Origin: Nocardioides aquaticus
Lineage (GTDB): Bacteria > Actinomycetota > Actinomycetes > Propionibacteriales > Nocardioidaceae
DNA: 64,000 bases
Direction of reading: 5' to 3'
Assembly (NCBI RefSeq): GCF_018459925.1
Contig: NZ_CP075371.1
Coordinates: 2,170,001-2,234,000 of the forward strand
Shown: in pieces, positions 36,291-44,179 of the stretch
How the letters are laid out: each line of letters opens with the position of its first letter
Position numbering within the stretch: the first letter of the stretch is position 1
Position numbers and translations under genes: made by a program
Notes under the pieces: model-generated
What the model was told of the DNA's origin: nothing
Seen by the model: the letters and a program-made list of their open reading frames with translations, nothing else
Database searches by the model: none

Positions 36291-37544
36291 ATGCGCACAC
36301 CCCTGACCCGAGCCCAGCAGCGACCCGGGCTGCGCCGCGGCGGCCTCGCCGCGCTGTCCACCGCGGCGGTGCTGACCCTGGCTGCCTGCTCCGGCGGCAC
36401 GACCCCCGCGAGCGACGAGACCGCCGAAGGAGCGGAGAGCGCCGGTGCGACCGCCGCCGCCGACCCTGCCGGCTCGCGGGTCGCCGTCTCCTACGAGGGC
36501 GGCGTGCTGGTGCTCGACGGCGAGACCATGGAGGTCGTCGCGGACCTGGACTCCGAGGAGTTCACCCGCCTGAACAGCGCCGGTGACGGCCGCCACGTGA
36601 TGGTGACGGTGGCCGACGGCTTCCAGCTGCTGGACACCGGCGCCGGCACCGAGGGCGGCGCCGCCGAGCTCACCGACACGGTCTTCGAGGCCGAGCTGCC
36701 CGGCCACGTGGTGACCCACGCCGACAAGACGGTGCTCTACGCCGACGGCACCAGCGACACGACGATCATGGAGACCGCCGACCTGGCCGCGGGGGAGGTG
36801 CCGGAGACCGAGACCGTCGAGGGCACCGAGGCCCACCACGGCGTCTCGATCGTCCTCGGGGACGGCACCTTCCTGACCACGGTCGGCGACGCCGAGACGC
36901 GGACGGGTGCGGTGGCCAGGGATGCCTCCGGTGAGGTCGTCGCCGAGAACGACGAGTGCCCTGGCATCCACGGCGAGGGCACCGCGGTCGACGAGGCCGT
37001 GGTCTTCGGCTGCGAGGACGGCGCGCTGCTCTTCGTCGACGGCGGGTTCCAGAAGGTCGACGCCCCCGACCGGGGGTACGCCCGGATGGGCAACGCCTAC
37101 GTCAGCGAGACCAGCCCGCTCGTGGTCGGTGACTACAACACCGACCAGGACGCTGAGGGCTACCTGCTCGAGGAGCTGGCCGTCGTCGACACCGCGGCCG
37201 GCGAGCTCGACGTCGTCGCGCTGCCCGAGGGTGCCGAGTACACCTACCGCGGCGTGGCCCGCGGCCCGGGCGACCTCGCCTACGTCATCGCCACCGACGG
37301 CGCGATCCACGTGCTCGACCCGCAGACCCGCGAGCTCACCGACGCCCTCCCGGTCGTCGAGGCGTGGGAGGGGCCGGCTGAGTGGCAGGACCCGCACCCC
37401 TCGATGCGGGTCGAGGGTGATGTGGCCTACGTGACCGACCCCGCCGCGCAGGCCGTCCACGCCGTCGACCTGACCACCGGTGAGGTCACCGCCAGCGCCG
37501 AGCTGGATGTCGACCCCAACGAGATCGCCGTGGCCGCCGGTTGA
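36291..37544 (+). CDS. aztD: Zinc metallochaperone AztD
   Basis: A 417-residue lipoprotein (TLAACSGG lipobox) followed by a beta-propeller. The AztD metal-site features are visible: EAHHGVSIVLGDG, a Cys/His pair in NDECPGIHGEG and CEDGALLFVDGG, and late DPHPSMRVEG. AztD delivers zinc to AztC in the extracytoplasmic space. AGAAGGA precedes ATG 36291 by 9 nt. It closes the operon before a terminator at 37554. Confidence 0.85.
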   Translation: MRTPLTRAQQRPGLRRGGLAALSTAAVLTLAACSGGTTPASDETAEGAESAGATAAADPAGSRVAVSYEGGVLVLDGETMEVVADLDSEEFTRLNSAGDGRHVMVTVADGFQLLDTGAGTEGGAAELTDTVFEAELPGHVVTHADKTVLYADGTSDTTIMETADLAAGEVPETETVEGTEAHHGVSIVLGDGTFLTTVGDAETRTGAVARDASGEVVAENDECPGIHGEGTAVDEAVVFGCEDGALLFVDGGFQKVDAPDRGYARMGNAYVSETSPLVVGDYNTDQDAEGYLLEELAVVDTAAGELDVVALPEGAEYTYRGVARGPGDLAYVIATDGAIHVLDPQTRELTDALPVVEAWEGPAEWQDPHPSMRVEGDVAYVTDPAAQAVHAVDLTTGEVTASAELDVDPNEIAVAAG

Positions 37545-37553
37545 CCCACCGGC

Positions 37554-37587
37554 ACGCCCCCGGGCGACGATCCTCGTCCGGGGGCGT
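37554..37587 (+). terminator. Hairpin terminator of the azt operon
   Basis: A 14-bp stem (ACGCCCCCGGGCGA against TCGTCCGGGGGCGT, one G-T pair) with a 6-nt loop, beginning 10 bp after the aztD stop. Confidence 0.8.
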
Positions 37588-37717
37588 CGTCGTCCGGGGT
37601 GCGCGCTGGCAGCTCGGCCCTTGCCCCTCGCGCCTTCGGGCCCGAGCGCCCAGCACCCACCGGCGGATCGGTGACGGTGTACCTGGGGTGTGGGCGGCCG
37701 GCGACTACTGTTCGCGC

Positions 37718-38650
37718 ATGTCCGTGACCTCGTCGTCCCAGGACGGAGCCGACGCGGGCGTCTCGGTCGGCATGGCCGCAGCGCGCCTGGGCGTCACGAC
37801 CAGCACGTTGCGCAGCTGGGAACGCCGTTACGGCGTGACCCCCTCCCTGAGGACACCCGGAGGTCACCGCCGCTACTCCGACGCCGACATCGAGCGGCTC
37901 GACCAGGTGCAGCGCGACATCCAGAGCGGCCTCCCGCCGGCGGCTGCTGCTGCGGCCGCACTGAGGGCCGACACCGCGCCGGAACCGGCGACGCGGGCGC
38001 GTCGCGGCGCCGGTCCCGGAGGACGGGTCATCGCCGTCCCGGGTGCGAGCGCGAGCGCCCGGGGGCTGGCCAGGGCTGCGGGCCAGCTCGACCTCGACGG
38101 CGTAGAGAACCTCATCCTCGAGGGACTGCGCAGCGGCGGTGTTCTTCGCACCTGGGACGAGATGATGCGCCCGGTCCTGGTGGCTGTCGGCAAGCGCTGG
38201 GCCGAGTCTGGCGAGGCCATCGAGGTGGAGCACGTGCTGTCCGAGGCGGCACTCGGTGCGCTGCGGCGACGTCGCGCCGAGCTCCCGGTCGCCGACGAGC
38301 GGCGCCCGGTCCTGCTGTCCTCGGCGGTGCGCGACCAGCACACCCTGACCCTGCACGTGCTCGCGGTGGGCCTGATGGAGCGACGCGTGCCCGCGCGCAT
38401 CATCGGGGCGCAGGTGCCCGTGGCGGCACTGGCTGCGGCAGTGCGTCGGATCAGGCCCGCGGCGGTGTTCGTCAACTGCGCGGTGAGTGGGGGAGTCGAT
38501 CCCGACGAGCTGGCCGCGCAGCTGCCGAGGACCCGCCCGCCCACGCTCGTGGTGGTCGGCGGGGCGGGGTGGCCGAGCGAGCTGCCGGGTGCGTTGCGTC
38601 GTGCGGCGGGGCTCGAGGAGGCACTGGACCTGCTGGCCGGCTCGGCGTAG
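37718..38650 (+). CDS. carH: CarH/LitR-type B12-dependent light-sensing MerR repressor
   Basis: Residues 15-70 are a MerR HTH (VGMAAARLGVTTSTLRSWER, PGGHRRYSDADIERL). Residues ~105-190 are the helical cap and 195-310 a B12-binding Rossmann domain. The adenosylcobalamin photoreceptor signature W-x9-EH is exact: Trp161, Glu171, His172. The D-x-H cobalt-ligating motif is Asp206-Gln-His208. CarH proteins bind DNA as tetramers in the dark and fall apart when light breaks the Co-C bond. ATG 37718 has TACTGT 6 nt upstream and no ribosome site, so a leaderless mRNA is likely. The next gene is the rhodopsin. Confidence 0.9.
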   Translation: MSVTSSSQDGADAGVSVGMAAARLGVTTSTLRSWERRYGVTPSLRTPGGHRRYSDADIERLDQVQRDIQSGLPPAAAAAAALRADTAPEPATRARRGAGPGGRVIAVPGASASARGLARAAGQLDLDGVENLILEGLRSGGVLRTWDEMMRPVLVAVGKRWAESGEAIEVEHVLSEAALGALRRRRAELPVADERRPVLLSSAVRDQHTLTLHVLAVGLMERRVPARIIGAQVPVAALAAAVRRIRPAAVFVNCAVSGGVDPDELAAQLPRTRPPTLVVVGGAGWPSELPGALRRAAGLEEALDLLAGSA

Positions 38651-38663
38651 GGCCGTTCGGCCC
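38650..38663 (+). terminator. Small GTTC-loop hairpin at the end of carH
   Basis: GGGCC-GTTC-GGCCC directly follows the carH stop. The motif GGCCGTTCGG recurs at 38673-38682 as a direct repeat. Confidence 0.5.
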
Positions 38664-38685
38664 GGGATCTGAGGCCGTTCGGCAA

Positions 38686-38725
38686 ACTTGTGCAACTTGT
38701 GCAAGTCCTGGGTGGGGCGTATGTT
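38686..38725 (+). promoter_or_regulatory. Rhodopsin promoter overlapped by tandem 9-bp repeats (putative CarH operator)
   Basis: ACTTGTGCA occurs twice back to back (38686-38694 and 38695-38703). The second copy contains the -35-like TTGTGC (38697-38702); after exactly 17 bp comes the -10-like TATGTT (38720-38725). Direct-repeat operators that cover the -35 are how Thermus CarH blocks RNA polymerase. The expected start of transcription is near 38732, 87 bp before the rhodopsin ATG. Confidence 0.75.
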
Positions 38726-38818
38726 CACCTTTGCCTCCCATTCGTGGAGACCGCCCCGAATCAGGGGCAGATGCCGACCGCTCGGCTGCTGAAGCCAGCG
38801 CTCATCAGAAGGACCCTC

Positions 38819-39658
38819 ATGATGTTGTCTTATGCAACTTCGCAATCGGGTGCGATTTCGTCATTGTCGTCAGGCCAGTACTCCACGGTCTACAACGTGC
38901 TCTCGCTCGCCATCGCCAGCCTGCTGTTCACGGCGCTCTACCTGCTCCTGTCGCAGCGCCAGGTGGCTCCGCGCTATCGCAACGCGATCGTCGTGTCAGC
39001 GATCGTGTGCGGGATCGCGGCCTACCACTACTTCCGGATCTTCGCGAACTTCCAGGAGAGCTATCCGGCCGGCGCGACCATCGACGCGGCGCACGTGCTG
39101 TCCAACGTCGAGTTCAACGAGGGCTACCGCTACGTCGACTGGTTCCTCACGGTTCCGCTGCTGCTGGTCGAGACGGTCGCGGTGCTCGCCCTCAGTCGTG
39201 CCGCGTCACAGCGCCTCCTGGTCAGGCTGGTGCCTGCCGCCGCCCTGATGATCGTGCTCGGCTACCCGGGCGAGCTCACCTTGGAGACCGGCCCCCGCGT
39301 CATCTGGGGCGTCTTGTCGACCCTGCCGTTCCTCTACCTGCTCTACGTGCTGTTCGTCGGGCTCACCAAGGCCCTGGAAGGCAAGAGCCCCCAGGTACGC
39401 GCCCAGATCTCCAACCTGCGCTGGATCCTGCTGGCGTCGTGGGGTGTCTACCCGATCGCCTACGCGTTCCCGTTGATCGGTGGCGACTTCTTCAGCGGCG
39501 CCGGTGGCTTCGTGCTCCGTCAGACCGGTTACTCGATCGCCGACATCGTCGCCAAGGCCCTCTTCGGCATCCTCATCTACCGCCTGGCACGCACCCAGAG
39601 CCGCGAGGAGGACCCGCAGGTCTACGGTGACGGGCACGACCTGCAGCGGGTGGCGTGA
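38819..39658 (+). CDS. Proton-pumping microbial rhodopsin, xanthorhodopsin-like
   Basis: Seven helices in 279 residues. The retinal Lys is 246 in IADIVAKALFG, with counter-ion Asp242. Helix C carries the outward proton-pump triad: Asp107 (acceptor), Thr111 and Glu118 (donor) in RYVDWFLTVPLLLVE, i.e. DTE as in proteorhodopsin. His70 matches the proteorhodopsin His75. Leu at the position of Leu105 of green proteorhodopsin predicts green absorption. Gly164 replaces bacteriorhodopsin Trp138 as in xanthorhodopsin Gly156, leaving room for a carotenoid antenna. AGAAGGA is 5 nt before ATG 38819. Confidence 0.95.
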   Translation: MMLSYATSQSGAISSLSSGQYSTVYNVLSLAIASLLFTALYLLLSQRQVAPRYRNAIVVSAIVCGIAAYHYFRIFANFQESYPAGATIDAAHVLSNVEFNEGYRYVDWFLTVPLLLVETVAVLALSRAASQRLLVRLVPAAALMIVLGYPGELTLETGPRVIWGVLSTLPFLYLLYVLFVGLTKALEGKSPQVRAQISNLRWILLASWGVYPIAYAFPLIGGDFFSGAGGFVLRQTGYSIADIVAKALFGILIYRLARTQSREEDPQVYGDGHDLQRVA

Positions 39659-39665
39659 TCACCAC

Positions 39666-40766
39666 ATGACAGCTGCACGGGCGGGTCGGGTACGCGTCGC
39701 GTCGGGTCGAGAGGGGCTCACCGGCCTGCCGGACCACGGGGTCGCCGTCCCGGTCCCGCCCGTGCTCCCCTCCTGCTCCCTCCCGGCCGGTGCGGCGTCG
39801 TCCTTCTCGCGGGCCGCCGTGGCTGTGGCCGTCGTCGGGTCGTGGCTCGTCCCGCCGTGGGTCGTCCTGATCGCCGGGCTGGTGGCCGGTCTCCCGCACG
39901 GCGCGGTGGACCACCTCGTCCCGCGCTGGTGGCTGGGTGCACGAGCGCCGTGGATGCTTCTCGTGGTGAGCGTCTACGCAGCGACGGCCGCCGCCTCCTA
40001 CCTCGCGTTCCGCACCTGGCCGGTGGCCGCGGTGGCGCTGTTCCTCGCGGTGTCGGCGTGGCACTTCGCGTCCGGCGAGACAGGGTTCGCCGACCTCCGG
40101 GCCGGCCGCGCGCTCGCCGGGCGGCGGTTGCGGGCCGTGGGCCACGTCGTGGCGGTCCTGGCCCTCCCGGTGCTGCTGCACCCGGACGGTGTGCTGCCGC
40201 TCCTCCGGGTGGTGGTCGACGCGCCGGTCGAGCTGCCTCCCGGGTCCGGGACCGCCGTGGCGGTCGCCGCTGTGGTCGGCCTCCTCGTGGTGGCGGGCGT
40301 GCTCGCGACCGACCTGTCGAGGGGTCGCCGGGCCGAGGCTGTGGACCTGGGCCTGCTCGTCCTGCTCGCCGTGCTCGTGCACCCCCTGGCCGCGTTCGGC
40401 GTCTACTTCGGGGCGTGGCACTCCGTACGGCACCTCGCGCGGACCCTGGTGGACGACCCGGGCAACGCGAGGCTCCTTGCCGACGGACGCCTCGGTGCGG
40501 CGCTGCGCCGCTTCGCCGTCTCGGCGGCGCTGCCGACGCTCGCCTCGCTGCTCCTCGTCGGCGCCCTCGTCGTCGCCGCGGACGGCTGGCGGGGCTTCGC
40601 CTCCGAGTACCTGGCCCTCCTGGCCGGCCTCACCGTGCCGCACCTGGTCACGGTCGCGTGGGCCGACCGCCGGCGCGCCGCTGCCAGTTCCGCGGTCACC
40701 GTGCAGCAGCCACCGGTTCGTGCTGGCGTCCGGGTCGCGGCGCGAGGTCCGCGACCGCCGTGGTGA
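39666..40766 (+). CDS. blh: Brp/Blh-family beta-carotene 15,15'-dioxygenase
   Basis: This membrane enzyme cleaves beta-carotene to two retinal molecules, the chromophore of the rhodopsin 7 bp upstream. The conserved His/Asp iron-site motifs are visible: GLPHGAVDHLVP, SAWHFASGETGFAD, YFGAWHSVRHLAR and TVPHLVTVAW. About nine hydrophobic segments. The last ~25 residues (ARGPRPPW end) are basic and overlap the convergent flavodoxin gene by 71 bp. Carotenoid biosynthesis genes are not in the window and must lie elsewhere. Confidence 0.92.
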   Translation: MTAARAGRVRVASGREGLTGLPDHGVAVPVPPVLPSCSLPAGAASSFSRAAVAVAVVGSWLVPPWVVLIAGLVAGLPHGAVDHLVPRWWLGARAPWMLLVVSVYAATAAASYLAFRTWPVAAVALFLAVSAWHFASGETGFADLRAGRALAGRRLRAVGHVVAVLALPVLLHPDGVLPLLRVVVDAPVELPPGSGTAVAVAAVVGLLVVAGVLATDLSRGRRAEAVDLGLLVLLAVLVHPLAAFGVYFGAWHSVRHLARTLVDDPGNARLLADGRLGAALRRFAVSAALPTLASLLLVGALVVAADGWRGFASEYLALLAGLTVPHLVTVAWADRRRAAASSAVTVQQPPVRAGVRVAARGPRPPW

Positions 40767-41277
40767 CCCAGATCTCCGCGCGGGCCAGCTCGCCCCCGAG
40801 CAGTGGGCCCACGTTGTCGGCCACCATGAACGACCCCGGACGCCGGTGGACCGCGAAGCCACGGTGGCGCGCCAGCACGCAGGCGCGGGGGCCGGCGGCC
40901 CCTCGCAGCCGGCGGGCCCGCTGCACCCGGGTGTCGAAGGCCAGCAGCGGGACCCGACGCCCGTGCGCGGGGGTCACCTCGGAAAGCCACTCGCGCAGCC
41001 CGGTGCGGACCGCGGCCGCCGACGCCCCGTGCCGGGCGGCGTCGGCGCGGGCCGACGGCCGGGTCAGCGAGAACGCGTGCGTCGGAGCCCCGACGACCAC
41101 GAGGTCGGTGTCGAGCCGGCCCGTGGGCATGGTCGGGTCGCCGACCTCGTGGAGCGTGACGCCGTAGCTGACCCGCTCGAGGGCCTGGGCGACCACGTGC
41201 GCCACGGCTTCGGTGTTGCCGCGCATCGACTCGACCACGACGAGGGCCAGCGGCCGGCCGTCGGGTGCGTAGGACAT
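40696..41277 (-). CDS. Flavodoxin-like protein
   Basis: The FMN phosphate loop is present in VVVESMRGNTEAVAHVV, and DLVVVGAPTHAFSLTRPS matches the second flavin loop. A middle acidic/His region (TPAHGRRVPLLAFDTRV) follows. 193 residues is a usual length. ATG 41277 follows AGGAGAG. A perfect GGGACC-TC-GGTCCC box lies 79 bp upstream, shared with the divergent Acg-like gene. It probably serves electron transfer under low oxygen. Confidence 0.8.
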   Translation of the reverse strand: MSYAPDGRPLALVVVESMRGNTEAVAHVVAQALERVSYGVTLHEVGDPTMPTGRLDTDLVVVGAPTHAFSLTRPSARADAARHGASAAAVRTGLREWLSEVTPAHGRRVPLLAFDTRVQRARRLRGAAGPRACVLARHRGFAVHRRPGSFMVADNVGPLLGGELARAEIWVTTAVADLAPRPGRQHEPVAAAR

Positions 41278-41355
41278 GACTCTCTCCTGGGGTCGTGTCG
41301 TCCCAGGCTGCTCCTCCGGTCGGTCCGTCCCCAGGGTTGACGGTCCCCGGACATG

Positions 41356-41369
41356 GGGACCTCGGTCCC
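41356..41369. promoter_or_regulatory. DevR/DosR-type box (perfect dyad)
   Basis: GGGACCTCGGTCCC, a perfect 6-2-6 palindrome with the same geometry as the mycobacterial DosR core GGGACT-NN-AGTCCC. It lies between the divergent flavodoxin and Acg-like genes. Confidence 0.65.
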
Positions 41370-41527
41370 GGTGGCGGCGCCCGGCCCCGGTGCCGACCCG
41401 GTGAAGGGGTCCAACGTCCCCGGGGCCGGGGACCGGCGCGCCTTGGTCGGACGACCCACCGCGGCCGATCGTGGGGGCAACGGGGCTGGGGCGGGTGGAC
41501 GGACGGGTGGACGGGACGGGGCACGAG

Positions 41528-42415
41528 GTGACGGGTGATCCGCGGGAGGACCTGACCAGGATCGTGGCGCTGGCCTGCGCCGCGCCGAGCATCCACAACA
41601 GCCAGCCCTGGGCCTGGCGCATCCGGGGGGATGCCCTCGAGCTCCATCGTGACGCCGGTCGGCTCCTGCCGCTGGATGACGCGGACGGGCGTGACCAGGT
41701 GATCAGCTGCGGCGCGGCGCTGCACCACGCGGAGCGGGCGGCCCAGGCCCTGCGCTGGACCACCGAGCTCGAGCGGCTGCCGGAGGGCCCCCGCTCCTCG
41801 TTGCTCGGTGTGGTCCACCTGACCGGCCGGGGCGAGGGAGCGGCGGACCGGGCCGGCCTCGCCCTCCTCCGGAGCCGCCGCACCGACCGGCGACGGTTCA
41901 CCTCCTGGCCGGTCCCGCCGCACCGCCTCGAGCACCTGGCGGGGCTGGCCAGGGATCGTGGGGCACGGGCCCAGGTGGTGGAGGCGCAGTCCGAGCGGTT
42001 CCGGCTCTGGCTGCTGGTCGAGCGCGCCCGGGAGACGGGGACCTCGGGTCCACGGACCACGGGGGAGGGGCGTCCCGGGGGGCTCTGCGCACACGACACC
42101 GCCGGACGGGGCGAGGACCTGCGCCGGGCGGACGGTGCGGTCGTGCTGGGCGGGGCGGCGTACGACGCCTCGGGCTGGTTGCGGACGGGGGAGGCCCTGA
42201 GCTCGCTGTGGCTCGACGCGTGGCGGGCCGATCTGTCGGTCGTCCCCCTCAGCCAACCCATCGAGGTGGCCCAGACCCGGGCGGCGATCAGGGACGAGGT
42301 GCTCACCGGCGCCTTCTGGCCGCATCTCGTCGTCCGCGTCGGGTGGCAGGCCCTCGGTCGCGACCGGGTGCTGCCGACGCCCCGCCGGCCGGTGGGGGAC
42401 GTCCTGCTGCCGTGA
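41528..42415 (+). CDS. Acg-like nitroreductase-family FMN-binding protein
   Basis: The start region ALACAAPSIHNSQPWAWRI is the Acg/Rv2032-type signature, followed by LHRDAGRLLPLDDADGRDQV and late LSQPIEVAQTR and HLVVRVGWQ. Acg proteins have a lidded flavin site and are core members of the DosR dormancy regulon. GTG 41528 starts 17 residues before PSIHN as in relatives; the frame is open to 41471. A DevR-type box lies 159 bp upstream. Confidence 0.82.
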   Translation: MTGDPREDLTRIVALACAAPSIHNSQPWAWRIRGDALELHRDAGRLLPLDDADGRDQVISCGAALHHAERAAQALRWTTELERLPEGPRSSLLGVVHLTGRGEGAADRAGLALLRSRRTDRRRFTSWPVPPHRLEHLAGLARDRGARAQVVEAQSERFRLWLLVERARETGTSGPRTTGEGRPGGLCAHDTAGRGEDLRRADGAVVLGGAAYDASGWLRTGEALSSLWLDAWRADLSVVPLSQPIEVAQTRAAIRDEVLTGAFWPHLVVRVGWQALGRDRVLPTPRRPVGDVLLP

Positions 42416-42436
42416 GCGCGCCGCGGCCCGGGGCGC

Positions 42437-42476
42437 GGGCCGGGGCGTGGGCCGGTGCGTGGGCCGGGGCGTGGGC
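42437..42476 (+). repeat. 12-bp tandem repeat after the Acg-like gene
   Basis: Three copies of GGGCCGG(G/T)GCGT at 42437, 42449 and 42461 and a partial fourth. It lies 20 bp past the stop codon and 19 bp before a DevR-type box. Confidence 0.75.
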
Positions 42477-42494
42477 CGAAGGGCAGTTCCGCGG

Positions 42495-42508
42495 TGGACC
42501 GGGGTCCC
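42495..42508 (+). promoter_or_regulatory. DevR/DosR-type box
   Basis: TGGACCGGGGTCCC, a 6-2-6 dyad with one mismatch, 75 bp before ATG 42583. Confidence 0.6.
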
Positions 42509-42582
42509 TTCCCGACCCGCGGTGCAGCCCCGGAAGGTGAGGTGCGCGGGGCCACAGGGCCGCCGCGGGGACGGAGGCCCGG

Positions 42583-44148
42583 ATGACCACGACACTGCCC
42601 GACACGACGTCGCGCGAACCGACGTCCCCGGGTGCCGCGGCCGGGTGGACGGAGGATCCGACAGCGGGGTCCGGGCCCTCTGTCGACCTGTCCGGCGACG
42701 AGCCCTGGGCGGAGGTCCGGCGGACGGGTTCCGGGGCCGTGTTCCTGGTGGGGGACCGGGCGTTCAAGGTCAAGCGACCGGTGGACGACGGGCTCCTCGA
42801 CCTCACGTCGCGCTCGAGCCGGCTCGAGGCCTGCCGGCGTGAGCTCCGCCTGAAGCGGCGTGCCGCTCCGGACGTCTACCTGGGGCTCGGGTCACTGGAG
42901 GATCCCGTGCGCGGACCGGAACCGGCGGTCGTGATGCGACGGATGCCGGCCGCCCGTCGGCTGGCCCGTCTCGTCGGCACGGGGGCGGGGCGGCAGGACG
43001 CGACGGAGCAGCACGTGCGTGACGTGGCCCGGGCGGTCGCGGTGTTCCACGGTGGTGCCCGTCGGCACCCGTCGATCTGGGCGGCGGGGTCGCGCGACGC
43101 GCTGGTCGCCAGGTGGTCGGAGGACCTCGACCGGGCGCTCTCGGCTCCGGCGCACGTCGTCGTGGACGGCGCCGTGGTCGAGGAGGTCGCACGCCTCGCC
43201 CTGCGGTTCCTCGCCGGGCGCGACGAGCTCTTCGAGGGGCGCATCGAGCAGAACCGGGTCGTCGACGGGCACGGTGACCTGTCGGCCGACGGGGTGTTCT
43301 GCCTCGACGACGGTCCCCGTCTCCTGGGGTGCCTCGACCTCGACGCGACGTCGCGCCACGCCGACCAGCTCGACGACCTCTGCTCGCTCGCGATGGACCT
43401 GGACCGCCTCGGTCGCGCCGACCTCGCCGCGGTCCTGGTCGAGCACTACGTCGGGCTCACCGGTGACCCGGCTCCGCCGGCGCTGGTGCACCACTACGTC
43501 GCGCACCGGGCGTTCAGGCGGGCGGGGGCCTCGACCCTCGCGGGTGCGGCGGACGCCGGTGCCGTGGCGACCCTGGCGGCGCTCGCGCTGGACCACCTCC
43601 GGCGCGGCGCCGTGCGACTCGTGCTGGTGGGCGGGCCACCGGCCACGGGGAAGTCCACCCTGGCCCGCGGGATCGGCGACAGGACCGGTCTCGTGGTGCT
43701 GCGCTCCGACGAGGTCCGCCGCGAGCTCGACCCGGCAGGTGCCTCGGCGGCCGGGCAGTACTCGCCGGCCGCGGTCCGACGTACCTACGCCGAGCTGCTG
43801 CGACGGGCGGGGGTGCTGCTGCGGCACGGCCGGTCGGTCGTGCTGGACGCGTCCTGGTCGGACCCGGCCGAGCGGCTCCTCGCCTCCGAGCTCGCGGCGG
43901 AGACGTCGTCCGACCTCGTGTCCGTGCGGTGCGCGGTGACCCCGCGGGCAGCTGGCACCCGCGACGGGCGGTTCACCCGCTGGCCGGGGAGCTACCGGGT
44001 CGACACCGACGGGCCGCCCGAGCAGGTGCTGCAGGAGGCGCTGGAGCTGCTGGGGCTCCCACAGCGGCGCCCGCTGCTCGGCGCGTGGCCCGACGTACCA
44101 GGTCAGGGACCCGTCGAGGTGGGGTCGTCCCTTTCGTCTCGGAGTTAG
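42583..44148 (+). CDS. Rv2004c-like protein: phosphotransferase domain fused to P-loop kinase
   Basis: The N-terminal ~330 residues have aminoglycoside-phosphotransferase-like features (FKVKRPVDDGLLDLTSRSSR with a nucleotide-contact Lys; VDGHGDLSADGVFCLDDG as the H-x-D loop; CLDLDATSR). Residues ~345-500 are a P-loop kinase with Walker A GGPPATGKSTLA and Walker B-like VVLDASW. This two-domain layout is that of mycobacterial Rv2004c, a DosR regulon member of unknown substrate. A DevR-type box lies 75 bp upstream. The ATG has no strong ribosome site. Confidence 0.85.
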   Translation: MTTTLPDTTSREPTSPGAAAGWTEDPTAGSGPSVDLSGDEPWAEVRRTGSGAVFLVGDRAFKVKRPVDDGLLDLTSRSSRLEACRRELRLKRRAAPDVYLGLGSLEDPVRGPEPAVVMRRMPAARRLARLVGTGAGRQDATEQHVRDVARAVAVFHGGARRHPSIWAAGSRDALVARWSEDLDRALSAPAHVVVDGAVVEEVARLALRFLAGRDELFEGRIEQNRVVDGHGDLSADGVFCLDDGPRLLGCLDLDATSRHADQLDDLCSLAMDLDRLGRADLAAVLVEHYVGLTGDPAPPALVHHYVAHRAFRRAGASTLAGAADAGAVATLAALALDHLRRGAVRLVLVGGPPATGKSTLARGIGDRTGLVVLRSDEVRRELDPAGASAAGQYSPAAVRRTYAELLRRAGVLLRHGRSVVLDASWSDPAERLLASELAAETSSDLVSVRCAVTPRAAGTRDGRFTRWPGSYRVDTDGPPEQVLQEALELLGLPQRRPLLGAWPDVPGQGPVEVGSSLSSRS

Positions 44149-44179
44149 ATGGCACCACCGGGCAGGACGGCGAGGGGGC

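Noticed and set aside
42421..42480. GC-rich repeats as a terminator of the Acg-like gene
   Set aside because: The copies are direct and not inverted, so no stable stem-loop is expected from them.
40403..42595. Long minus-strand open frame (730 codons) across blh and the Acg-like gene
   Set aside because: Shadow frame; the real minus-strand gene here is the flavodoxin at 40696-41277 in another frame.
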